From Metopolophium dirhodum (Eukaryota; Arthropoda; Insecta; Hemiptera; Aphididae): a stretch of DNA of 64,000 nucleotides. Position 1 is the stretch's first letter. Each line of letters begins with the position of its first letter. The position numbers were made by a program, and so were the translations under genes. Location: the NCBI RefSeq assembly GCF_019925205.1, contig NC_083565.1:18008241-18072240 (forward strand), written 5' to 3'. Below, one piece after another: positions 1 to 11,148 of the stretch. The notes beneath the pieces were generated by a model that made no database searches, was not told where the DNA came from, and saw nothing but the letters and a program-made list of their open reading frames with translations.

Positions 1-3000
1 AGTTAAACGTATAAAAAAAATTATGAACATTATATGGGTAATAATTGATTTAGGATTTACTTATGTCTGCAAAATTCCAAAAGTTATTTAGATTCAAATG
101 AATTTACTAAAAAAAAAATATATAATTTTAAAAACTAAACTAGGTACTTTACTTAATTAAACGTTTTTAATAAACATTATTTTTAAATTAGATTTACAAA
201 TCGACCAAAAATGAATGTAATAAAATTGTGTACTATACTTGTAAACTATATACAATAATTTTTTTTTTAAATATTAATTAAGACAAAAGTAATTTTATTT
301 GTCAGGTCTTTCTGTTACATCTTGTTTATAATATAATATATCCTTGATAAACAAAAAACAGATAAATTTATATTTTTAGCATTTTATAGAGATTATAAAA
401 TTATCTCTTGTAATTACACCCAGGGGGCAAGGGCGTCCGCAGGAATTTGTAAGGAGAGAGCAAACAATTTTCCATCATACATAATATTAATAATATATAT
501 TATATATTTTTTTTTTAAATATAATGATTTTTTTATATAATCATATATTCATATTAAAAAACTAAAGAAAACAACTAAATTATAGTTCGAAATGTAGGTA
601 CATGTCTCATTTATTAGTTATAAATTATATTATTTAATTTTACATCAACATGCTATCAGTCCTCACCGCCTGTAATCATTCCTAATTTGAACATAATTTT
701 TTACAAAAATATTAATTTATCGAATATTGTTGATTTGGATACTATTAGACTATTATTACTGTAGAAAAAAAAAAATGTCTAGGTGGCAACTGCTTCTATT
801 TGTATACACCATTGCCATGGTAGGGGTAAACATCTTAAATACGCTACCTACTGATACATGTAGGTAAATACCTATAATATGTAGGTGCTACACAATTTAA
901 ATACTTCATATTAGTATTGTATGTACTAGGTATGTAATGTACTAATGTGTGTAGAAAGTTTGAAAACCCTAAATTCGTAACGTTTATAATATCACATGTG
1001 TAACAATGATTACATGATTACAATTATAATTATTACGATTATAGGTACCTATACGAAGTTCAGTTTAAATTAATTACAAATTTCAGAAATAAACTATGTA
1101 TAATGTATACTTAATGTATATACTATATAGTATTAATATCTAAGTAATTATTCAAATTTTTGGTAATGAAAATTTCTGATCATCCTGAAAATTGTAATTT
1201 GATATAATTTTCTTATTCTTAGTCGTACCTTGAATCTTAAAAGAAGCCATTTATATACAGTGTATTTTCTGATTTAAGGTCTGATATCGTCATGACCGAG
1301 AGGGTAGTTCACAAATTTCTTTATGTTTATATATTTATATTTTCCAAATTAATGTCTTAATCATCCCTCCAATTAGTCGAGACTAATTACAAAATCCAGA
1401 ATTCGGAAAGTTTACTTTAAAATTGAATTCATTATAATATGAAGTCAACGTAAAAACGTCCATGTGTAAAAAACCAAGTAGTTCCCTTTTTTTAAAGTAC
1501 CACGTTCATGTTCTTGTTTATTTAAAAAAATTTTAAATAAAACTGTAAGGTATTAGTAGTTTTTTTACATATGAAATAATTAAATATTATATATTAATAA
1601 GTTATACAAATAAATTATCTGTTATAAAAATTAACTATACAATAAAATACGTTAACTTAAAAAATATAATCACTGCAAGGGAAGTGGAGTGGCAAATTTA
1701 TTCAAATTAAAGCCAAATTAAAACATAAAATTAATATAATAAAAAATATATTTGAAAATATTTTCATTTATTTTGTTAGGTAGGTTATAGGTTATTTTAA
1801 ATGTTAAGTCCCTGAGGGCTTAAATATTGTATAATTTAATAATTATACGAATTTGTCAGTACCCCCATGGCCCCATGTAAATAAAATGTCGATACCACAA
1901 CATTATAATAATATAAAAATTGATTTCATTCAAACAACCTAAAAACAAAAATAATATTATGGGCCATTGATAAAACACAACGGCCCACTCGTAATCATTA
2001 ACCATGTATTTACATAATATAATATACAATTATACATATAATTTAGTATAAACGTGACCTTTTTGTCGTGAACTAGGTAATATACAATATTTTATTTTCA
2101 TTTTAAGGGTACAAATATTTGAGAAAATGTAAAAGAGTATGTCCGTTAAAGTTTAAATAAAAGTACCTACCTAGTTTTTTTAAAGCCTGTTACCCATGTA
2201 TAAGCTGCCCGATTCACAATAAAAAAAAACACATACTATAATATATAGATATTTGCTTATAATGCCTATATTATAGGCCTAGGTAATGGCCAATACTTGT
2301 GGACATGATGTTATTTTTCATGTTAATTGCAGCTAATAATAATAATAATAATAACATAAAGCCTATATTATACAGCCCATATCAGCCCACATCTAACTAA
2401 TAAAATACTTTATATATATATTTTTTAAAGCATGGTATGTTTATGATACATACATACGAATTGCTTATTACTCATTAGTTAAGCTGATTGAGTTATGCAT
2501 TGATATTGATGTACAAAATATTATGATTATATTTCTTTTAAAATCAGCCAAATCTTATAGTATTAACATTCTCAACATCGAGCTCAATATATAGTGTAGA
2601 TACAGTTAAACATCAACAGACAAAAATTACATCACCAACACTGTACCAAGTCTAATTTGAAATTCAATTATATGTCACATCTTTATATGTCAATTGTTTA
2701 TTGAAGCGTAAACTATATAATATATTAAGTATCCGCTTGTCTTTTTCATTGATTTGGTTTATATTTAGTTTCAATCGCCACTTATTTCTTAGTTTATTAT
2801 TTTGGCACGGTTTTATATTTTTGTAGCCTGACTATAGATTTTAAAATAACGGCACATTAGTTTGTGTTTTCATTTCTATCTTACGCTCTTAATCGAATGG
2901 AAATGTTCAGTGTATACTGCAATATGATGTTATTAATACATAATAGGGGGCCACATGTTTTTCGTATTTGGCGAACAGAGGAACCTCAATTTACTGACGT

Positions 3001-3111
3001 ACATAATGACGTTAATCCCACAAACTAAATAAAGATTAATATGCCTTTTTTTGTTTTGAATTTTCAAAGATTTTTATCAAAATGATTAATCTTTATTCTT
3101 TTTTGTTACAG
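1..3111. other. AT-rich upstream region, no gene recognised
   Basis: No open frame longer than background and no recognisable protein is seen here. The sequence is AT-rich with scattered short simple repeats such as the ATA run near 2336-2354. A GC-richer scrap at about 420-450 looks like a degraded repeat. The interval must contain the promoter and at least one untranslated exon of the CRACD-like gene, because the first coding exon is preceded by a splice acceptor (tacag ending at 3111). I cannot place that upstream exon. Confidence 0.6.
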
Positions 3112-3159
3112 CCAAATGCAGCGAAAAATATAAAATAAACTGTATGCTATTTATACACT

Positions 3160-6100
3160 ATGTCTTGTGTGCGGGAATCATCACCACAATTGGAACATGT
3201 GGTTCAGAGACCAGGTAAATTTAGTAAAGATTAATAACAAAAATCCATTCAATAATATTTTAAAATTGTAAAAATTTTAATAGAACCCAAAACACGTCGA
3301 TTTAATCCACTTCGACGTCTGCGTCGAATATTCAGACGTAAAGCTCAGAGTCCTGAGCCCAACGATGTCAAATCATGTGACAATATTGTAGAACCACCTA
3401 GTTTGGATACATCCAGAAGTCGTTCGACTAGTCAGCTGATTGATGAGCCATTTACCAGGAGGCGGTATGTACAAAGAATGAAGTCTCTCTTCTTCTTTCG
3501 TGCTCCCGGGCAACGTTTTAATGAAGTTTTTAAATTAATTATAGAAGCTTACACTCCACAATATTGAGCGTTAGCCACGACAGTGTGTTCAACCCTGAAC
3601 AACATTCTGGTCAATCCGATTCTGAATCTACTGTATCCGTGCCGCGGTTAGGATTTCCTCAAGCCAATATACAGGTAATTAAAAATTTCATTTTTGATTT
3701 GATATACAATTAATAATACACACAAGAAAAAAATATGATTTCATTACTATATTATAGATATTTTAGAATATTTTATCGTATTATCATAGCACATTTTCTC
3801 ATTGTTTGTTTTCTATACATGTTGATAGTCATTAGTATTGTTCGTTTTAATTTTTTCAAATGGTGCAAAATACAATAGCTAATTTCCGTTTAATTTGCCG
3901 AACACTTGTTTTCTAATATTTTTTAAACAAATCACATACTGCCATGCAACGTTTTGTGAATTATGTATATTTATATAAAATATTAAGTCGTATGAATGAT
4001 GTAGTGTGTTGCTATTCAGATTTACTGTCTAACCTTATATACAAAAACAGAAACTATCAATTTGTATCGTCAAATCTTTTTAACACATAAGTTCCTTTTA
4101 AGTATTCTTAAAAAAATATGGTTCAAGTAAGTAAATTATTTAATAAATTGTTTGATACATTTTAGTCAAAAAAAAAAAAAAATCAGCTCTAGTTTAAAAC
4201 ACTACTTATATGAATTCAACCTGGAACCATAATACATAATATCATATTTATTAGTTTGCGTGCGTTTTACATTTTCTCTCGATTAAAACTAGATAAGCGA
4301 GGTTGATGCGCGCGCTAGTGCATTAACGAGCTATTATATTTAATATGTGTACCAGACACTACAATGGCCCGAAGCATTTCGAATAGGGAGAATTGCGGGA
4401 ACCCAGCTGACCGTGACCTTTAATCATCACTGTATAGCAAACCACCATGTGTAACGCCCTGTTGTGATACCTTCTGTGTCTGATGATATTATTGCTATTA
4501 TATACTTGATAGTTGATTCTATATATTATTTATCTTTTTAAACTTATGTACCTCATACTTTACGAAGAACTATAAAATTATGTATACTATTTTTATGATA
4601 ATTGAAGCTTATTTGAATGTAACTCTCATTCATTACAAATAATTACTTATAATTAAAAATTAAAACAATTTGATAATATTATAATTATATATTTACTTGG
4701 TGTAAATCTTTAATATTTAACTGTAATTATATATTTTCGTTGATATCCAATCAAATCAAAAATATATTATAAATTCAAAATAATTGTTGACCAGTTCCTT
4801 TTAAAAGTTACTATCAAAAAATAAATAGTTAATTTTAACCTATCACACAAGACAAGCACACAAATACTAACCTGCACTAAGATTACTGAAGTGCACAATA
4901 TTACCGAAAACTGCAGTGTCAAAAAATGATAATTTAGAGTAAAATTATTTTACACACGAAAAAATTATATATGCATGAATTAGATATGATTATGATATAG
5001 ATATACTGTCCATGGAATAACAAATCTATTTTTAATACCTTAATAAAACTGTAATCGATTATGTAATTTTATACTAAAATTATTTTAACTTTAAAAAAGG
5101 CTGAATTACTAGAAGCGGTAAGAAGGCGAAGAAAAATTCAAGATGACGATGATAGTTTCGATATGGACAATGAAGATTTAGGACTCCCACGAAGTCCATC
5201 AATGCATTCTCCTACTATTGCCACTGGCAACGATCTCCGATTGAGCAAAGTAAGACTATAGCTTAAACTTTTTTTATCAAACCTATTCTAATAAATAATT
5301 ATTTTTAAAAATGTATTATTAGGAGCTGATAACTAAATCTTCACATAGTACATGCAGTGATGGATCACTCCTTAGTATGGGCAGTTCCGAAATGGACGAA
5401 GTATGGCAAATATATTATAGCTAAAATCTTAAAAAAAATGTATTTATTTTTTATGATAAAAGCCCAGATTATAGATGTAAATTAAATGTAGTAATTAATA
5501 TTATAATTTACACAATACATGATTAAAATACAGTTGAATTAAAATCAAATCAAATACGAAAATATTTAAATATATCGTTAAATTTACATTTATCGGAAGG
5601 AGTGGAGGCCGTTGTACTATATATTGCCTTGGCGTAACACACAGGCAATATTGCATATATACGTACCGGATTCCTACTATGAGTTATTAATAGTCAATAT
5701 TAAAGAAAATTTACTTATTATCGAGGAGAATATAAGCTGTGCTCGAACGAAAAAATGTTTTTATGTTTTAATTTTAAAACGAGTTAGTGTGAGAGGTAGA
5801 CCAAAGAAGAGATGGATAGACAGAATAGAGAGTGACACGAAAATAGCTGTTGTGAGTAAAGAAGAGGTTGGATGGGGCGGGGTAGATCCCAATAGATGTA
5901 TAGGACAAGGGGGTCCGACTCCATAAAGTTGGGAGTGAAGGTCGAAGTAATAAAAGTGAAAAAGAAACCGAGTTTTGTGAATTTGAAAAATGAATTATTT
6001 AAGTACTTAAAACTTAATTTAAAATAAAAATATGAAAAAAAACTTCACTCGTGCATAGTTTATATTATTTTCTTCTACAAGTTCTATATTAAGTAAATTT

Positions 6101-9100
6101 GCTCTAATATTAACTATGAATAAACTGTAGTAAGAATTTGATGCGTAGATTTTCCAAGTTACGTGTGCGTTTGACTAAGCTGAGTTACACATACGGGTAC
6201 GACGTCCTCTTACCAAAACCTATTGTAGGCCTCAGAAATTTTTTAAATGTTTAAACAGAATCTTAAATAATTAATAATATAACCAATTGTAGTTAATTCA
6301 TTAATTGTATTAGTATATAACTCGTGTTATATCACATTTTGTCAATATATTCCTTAAATTTAAATTCCTATTTGAATAACAATACGTTTAAAAAATTTAA
6401 ATATTATCTTTTGTTTGTAATAATTACAATCTATTTTAAAGGATTCTTTTGGAGCACACAATTCTCGACATTCATCCAAAATATCGTTACACGACAAGCG
6501 CACATCTCAAACTCATCTTGACAGTTCGGGTAAACGTTACGAGCATCATTTAATATTTTAAATGATAAATGAACAATACCAAATGAATAATATAGTATTG
6601 TGAACCTATGTATTATACTTTGTGCAGACGGTGACTATTCAACAAGCGTTCCTCTTAGTCATGACGTAGCTAAGCACCGAATGGCCATCAGACCCAAAAG
6701 AAAGCACGGTAACCCTCGCAGTAAAAAACCGGTAAGTCCTGATGATCCAACTGTGTTGTTTTGAATTTTCATATACAATGATACTTCCAAAACTTTCTGT
6801 TAAACAAAATATTTTTGAGACCCAAACCAAATTAAATTAGAACCAAATTAATTTAGTTCTATTTAACCAATCTCTCTGTAATATACAAATTTTTTTGTTG
6901 ACTATGAGACTACGTATTATGGAAATTTCACTGTATTTATACTAATATATACCAACGAAACATAAAATAATCGATGTTTTACACTTAGCTATCTGTGACG
7001 AATGCTCTTCCCGCGACGCCTGAAGTGAATGAAGAGCACTCTGGCCGGTCAACTTCGCCCGAAACCAAGCCTCAGACTGCCGACACAGCAGGTATATACA
7101 ATTACGGTCAAAGCTATTCCGCTTATTACCCTAGCAAATTCAAGGCTAGACGACCGTCGAAAAATAACGCTTATGCTAAACCGAAACGTAAAATACCACC
7201 GAATCGACGGTCCCGCGCATTTTGGCTGTGCGGCTGCCTAAGCCGTAGCCGTTCCGGCGCATATCGCGTACGAAACGACACACTCCCGTATTTCGTGCGA
7301 AGTTCGTCCGTCCGCCCTGTCGGATTTAACAAGATTTCTCCTCCGTTGTCGATTCGCAAACGACGACAATCACCACCAATACCACCACCACCACTACCAT
7401 CACAACAACAACCACGACAAGTCGACGTGACCCAAGGTAGAATTAGACTGAATTTGTACGCTTATCCGGAAGGGTATTTGGCGTTTCTGGAGAGTTACTT
7501 CGTGTGTACTAGTACGAGTAGTGGTAGTAATTGTGACACGGGTAGTAGTAATTTCTGTGGTAACGACGATGTGACGTCGACGAGAAAAAGACTGTCCGCC
7601 ATCAGCGAAGAGGACGTGTGTCCCCTGTGCGGCGGTTCCATAGACTACGCAACGATGAAAACTGCAATTACAATGACTAGTCGATGGAAAAACGCATTGC
7701 TAGTGCCGTTCTAAAATTTAATGTTATTGCTATGATTTAGATATAGATCAACTCGCGCGCGCTCGTGTTTGAGTCGATGCTTCGGATTATGTACCTAATA
7801 ATAATAATAATAATGATCGCTTTTTTCCTTCGTTAATCTGCTACAGTATAGCATCACGTGGATTTTTAAGTTTTTTTTTTTTTACTTTTGCACTCACTAC
7901 TACTACACGTGTTTATCTATATTTTTTTTTGCAGATGGCACTACTACCATCAGCACCGTCACCTCAGACACTAAAACCACCACCTTCACCACCAACACCA
8001 ACACCAACACCTCCACCACCACCACCACTACCACCATTACTTCAAATGACCCAGTCATCACTACTGCGGTGCCGGTCGTCGTCACCGACACAGCTTGCCC
8101 CGCCACTGCCTCCACGGTCGGGTCCTGTGACTTGGACACGTCGGTGGACGAGATTTCCGTGGAGAACGTTCCACGGCGCGAAGAGGGCTTTTTCCACCGC
8201 TTGTTGTCGCGCCGAAGCACTAAGAAGAAAGCGGCCGCCGCCGCCAAGTCAGCGTCCACCGAAGACGTGGACGTGGACCGGTTCCTGTTCGACGAGACGA
8301 CGGGCGCGAGGCCACGGCAACGCGAAGAACCGCCGCCGGCCGGCCGCATGCAGCTGTCGTATCCACCAGACATGCCACCCGACCACGGTCCACATCACCA
8401 ACGCGTACCCGTGCCGTCAGTGGCTCCCGCCGACGACGTTTTCGAGCCGGACACTTTCGCGCCGATCAAACAGTCGTTCAGCCTCGGACAGCATCACTCG
8501 CACCAGACGGCCGCCACGGACGACGACGCGACGTCTAGTGGCGACGGGTCGTCCGTCCAGAAATCGTCGTCGTCGGACAGCGTGTCCAGCGCCGCCCTGG
8601 ACGAGTCTGTCGATTCGGCGGTTGCGGTGTCCATGACCACCGACGGACGTCACCGGAGTTACAGTTCGAGTGATTCGGAACACCAAGTTTGCGGCACCGA
8701 CGGTGGTCAACAACACCTGCGCCCGGTGCCCGCTCCGCGTCCATCCAAGCTCTACAACGGTGGAGGTGGCACCGCGGCCGACGTGGTGGTGCGGAGGAAG
8801 AAGCGTGACGACCAACAACAACCAGAACTGCTCAAAGTGTTCGCCCGGCGGTCGTTGAAGTTGGGCAAAGACGGCGAACCGGAATTTTTGTTGTTGTCGG
8901 CCGATGTCGACCGTAGCGACGACGGTGACGGCGACCACAAGGCGATGACCGCAAACGGCGAGTGGCCGGTGGAACAACAGGACGGGGTGGCGTCCGAGGA
9001 CCGCGTGGTCGTGGTCGTGATGGACAACGATAACCGCCATGCCGAGCACGTGGTGGTGGACGTCAACGAGAACAGGACAGTTGCGGCGGCGGCGGTCGAA

Positions 9101-9178
9101 GTCGTGCCCAGGTTCAAGCGCATACAGCAGCGCCGGGAGGAGTGGGAAAAGCGACTGTTGCAGCAACAGCGGAACTGA
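3160..9178 (+). CDS. CRACD/KIAA1211-like (DUF4592) protein, nine coding exons, long isoform
   Basis: Coding exons are 3160-3214, 3284-3464, 3545-3674, 5100-5249, 5323-5400, 6442-6529, 6628-6731, 6989-7091 and 7935-9178. All introns are GT-AG and phases match, giving 2133 nt or 710 residues. The start is the first ATG in an exon that begins after an acceptor at 3111. An N-terminal basic cluster (KTRRFNPLRRLRRIFRRK, residues 21-38) is followed by SHDSVF at about 89-94, a conserved block AKHRMAIRPKRK near 242-253, a Thr-rich tract at about 298-340, and a charged C-terminal helix (RFKRIQQRREEWEKRL). From memory, the SHDS[IV]F and AKH[KR]xAxxPK motifs are hallmarks of vertebrate CRACD, which inhibits capping protein and so controls actin assembly. 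The family call is inference from these motifs. Most of the chain is predicted disordered, and the last exon is much more GC-rich than its surroundings. Confidence 0.72.
3675..5099 (+). other. Intron 3 of the CRACD-like gene
   Basis: AT-rich intron between the cag|gtaatt donor and the aaag acceptor at 5099. A small patch at about 4250-4400 (cgcgcgctagtg and nearby) is GC-richer but has no open frame. No gene is seen. Confidence 0.6.
5401..6441 (+). other. Intron 5 of the CRACD-like gene, holding a LINE relic
   Basis: AT-rich intron bounded by a gaa|gtatgg donor and a taaag acceptor. Apart from the LINE remnant listed separately, it shows no coding signal. Confidence 0.6.
5612..5926 (+). pseudogene. 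Relic of a non-LTR retrotransposon reverse transcriptase C-terminus
   Basis: The frame contains RGRPKKRWIDRIESD followed by a Trp/Asp/Pro-containing tail. This is the stereotyped end of insect LINE pol polyproteins (GRPxKRWxDxxxxD). Only the last part is recognisable, about 5785-5926, and the upstream residues do not look like a catalytic domain. It lies in the host gene's orientation inside intron 5 and lacks an acceptor that would make it an exon. I read it as a 5'-truncated, decayed insertion. The family level is uncertain. Confidence 0.5.
6989..7714 (+). CDS. Alternative C-terminal exon of the CRACD-like gene (donor read-through)
   Basis: If the donor at 7092 is not used, the frame of exon 8 continues without a stop to TAA at 7714. 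The last 207 residues of the product are then new, and the isoform totals about 503 residues. The stretch 7092-7714 is visibly GC-richer than the other introns of this gene. It encodes an Arg/Lys-rich segment, a Pro/Gln run and a CPLCGG motif close to the C-terminus. Its composition looks coding rather than intronic, so I read it as an alternative terminal exon or retained intron. No AATAAA is obvious just downstream, which weakens the call. Transcripts would decide it. Confidence 0.5.
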   Translation, partial: LSVTNALPATPEVNEEHSGRSTSPETKPQTADTAGIYNYGQSYSAYYPSKFKARRPSKNNAYAKPKRKIPPNRRSRAFWLCGCLSRSRSGAYRVRNDTLPYFVRSSSVRPVGFNKISPPLSIRKRRQSPPIPPPPLPSQQQPRQVDVTQGRIRLNLYAYPEGYLAFLESYFVCTSTSSGSNCDTGSSNFCGNDDVTSTRKRLSAISEEDVCPLCGGSIDYATMKTAITMTSRWKNALLVPF

Positions 9179-10636
9179 GCGGAAAACCCAACTTACGTAG
9201 TCGTCCTCTTTTTTCTCATCAATTCCACTTCAACTCCCTTTCCGGCTGCTGTCGAAATATATTTCACCTTCCCCCGACTGGTAGGGCGATTAACTATTTT
9301 CGAGTAATACGACAATTAGTATAATCGCCTTTGTACACAGTTTAATTATATTCCTTTTCTATATAGAACGGTGCTAGATGATGGTTGTTTACTTTTTACT
9401 CGAGATCCCTTGTACGAGGGACTATGAAATCAATGATAGGTTGTGACTTTCGTTTTAATATTCGTTACAACAAACACGTACATTGTACACATGCAATATA
9501 TATTTTAATAAAGCAAAAAAAACTTGATAATAATAACTCAACAGATATTACCATTTTATAAAATTAATATAATAAATATTATGTTCATGTTATAAAAATT
9601 ATATATTTATATATATTTTATTATATATTCATAGCAAAAGAGTATAATAATATTGTAGTTATATTGTTTTGGACAAATATTTTTTTCATCAGATCGAAAA
9701 GTCCAATATATATTTCAAAAAGTTATTTAGATAATATTATAATATATTATATAATAGGTACTTATATTATATTTACATATTTTATTGAGTCTATAAAGTG
9801 ATTGATGTTCTAGTAACGATAATTGTTTTTCGTTAATTTTTTTTTCATAACTGTTCATCTGTGATTTCAAAACGTTTAAGACATTTTTTAATGATAATTT
9901 TACAAAACTTTTATCTAAAATTTAATAATTGTTATTCCCTTGCCCATTTTTTCTCGTTGTTAAAGTTCCTTCCACTTCATAAATTTATTACGCTGTCCAT
10001 TATTTTAAGTATTTAATAGTGAATTATTTATTTATATGTTTACCTTTCGACAATACTATTAACAATACTCTCGTTGTATACGATACGTCGCCGCGTTCTT
10101 GCCTCTCCATAAGCGCGCCACGGACGCCATCCGACAATAACTCGCGCAAAAATGTCACTATTTAGACCACGTATACCAATTACCAGGTATACGGTCGCGG
10201 AAAAAACATGTCGTGTACTGATGACGACTAACGCGTTATCGGCGAACCGTCCGGACGAAATTTTCCGTTTGATATGGTAACGACGTGTCGTTTCGAGTAT
10301 TTTTCACCGACAGGTTGTTATATTTTTACGTAAAGACTTATTTTTACACGATCCTATTTGAGAGTAAATTCAAAATAACATTTTAATTTTGTTTTAATCC
10401 GATCGACTTAGACGTAATGAACCGTGATCTCTGCAGTATTTCGACGGTCGATCAACTATAATATTATAATATATACATATATAGATTACTGGTTGAATTG
10501 AATATAAACGATAACAAAATATTAACCTCGTGTAATTTTTTAATCAAAATATCAAAAAAAAAATCACCCTTTACATATACGTACTAACAGAATATACATA
10601 TATATCGCAAAAACGGACCTGACATTTTTCGGCCTA

Positions 10637-10667
<31 letters not shown>

Positions 10668-10991
10668 TATCATTGTGATCATCATCACGTTATTATTATT
10701 ACCTTTTTTTTGACGCTTGTATACTTTTATTTATATTATTATTGTGTATTTATAAATATGTTAAATATTTATTTTTCGTAAAACTGTGTATTTTTGTATT
10801 TATATTTTATGACCAACATAATAATATTTTGAAATCGACATTATTATATTATATTATATTATATATTTAAAAATTGTTGAAAAAATTAAAAACTAATTAT
10901 TACAAAGTGTAACAAAATTATTAATATATATATATAAAAATATATGGACGACATGAATGACTTGTGATGACCGAAAACCGCTTGCCGGTTG
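9179..10991. other. 3' UTRs and short spacer between convergent genes
   Basis: The interval separates the stop of the CRACD-like gene (plus) from the stop of the distal mesh isoform (minus). It is AT-rich with an ATT/TAT microsatellite at about 10627-10664. A moderately GC-rich patch lies at about 10080-10270 without a usable frame. Reverse-complement AATAAA hexamers at 10768-10773 and 10726-10731 are candidate mesh polyadenylation signals. Confidence 0.5.
9507..9512 (+). promoter_or_regulatory. Candidate polyadenylation signal of the CRACD-like gene
   Basis: AATAAA lies 329 bases after the stop codon and is followed within a few bases by an A-run. It is the first full-consensus hexamer seen downstream of the gene. 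Confidence 0.5.
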
Positions 10992-11148
10992 TCAGTTGAT
11001 TTCCGTTTCCCTCTGATGACCTTCCTCGACCGTGTCTCTCCTCTCGTCGTCTGGGCCGGGCTGCTGCTGCAATTCTTCGTCGCCGGTTTGGACAGGAGTG
11101 CCATCGCGTGATTGTCGTGGGTGACGTCTCGACAAGCCTCGCAACCGA
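10992..11148 (-). CDS. mesh: mesh distal tail exon
   Basis: The exon is entered after a tattcag acceptor in the phase left by the distal anchor exon. It encodes about 51 residues rich in Arg, Asp, Glu and Gln (RLRGLSRRHPRQSRD, then QQQPGPDDERRDTVEEG), ending at TGA 10994-10992. No similarity to the proximal tail is visible. The hydrophilic charged composition fits a cytoplasmic tail. Confidence 0.65.

Noticed and set aside
7903..9166. Long minus-strand frames (156, 249, 123 codons) and other plus frames over the last exon of the CRACD-like gene
   Set aside because: They overlap a GC-rich exon whose spliced frame is better supported. Low stop density on all frames is expected from GC-rich repetitive codons.
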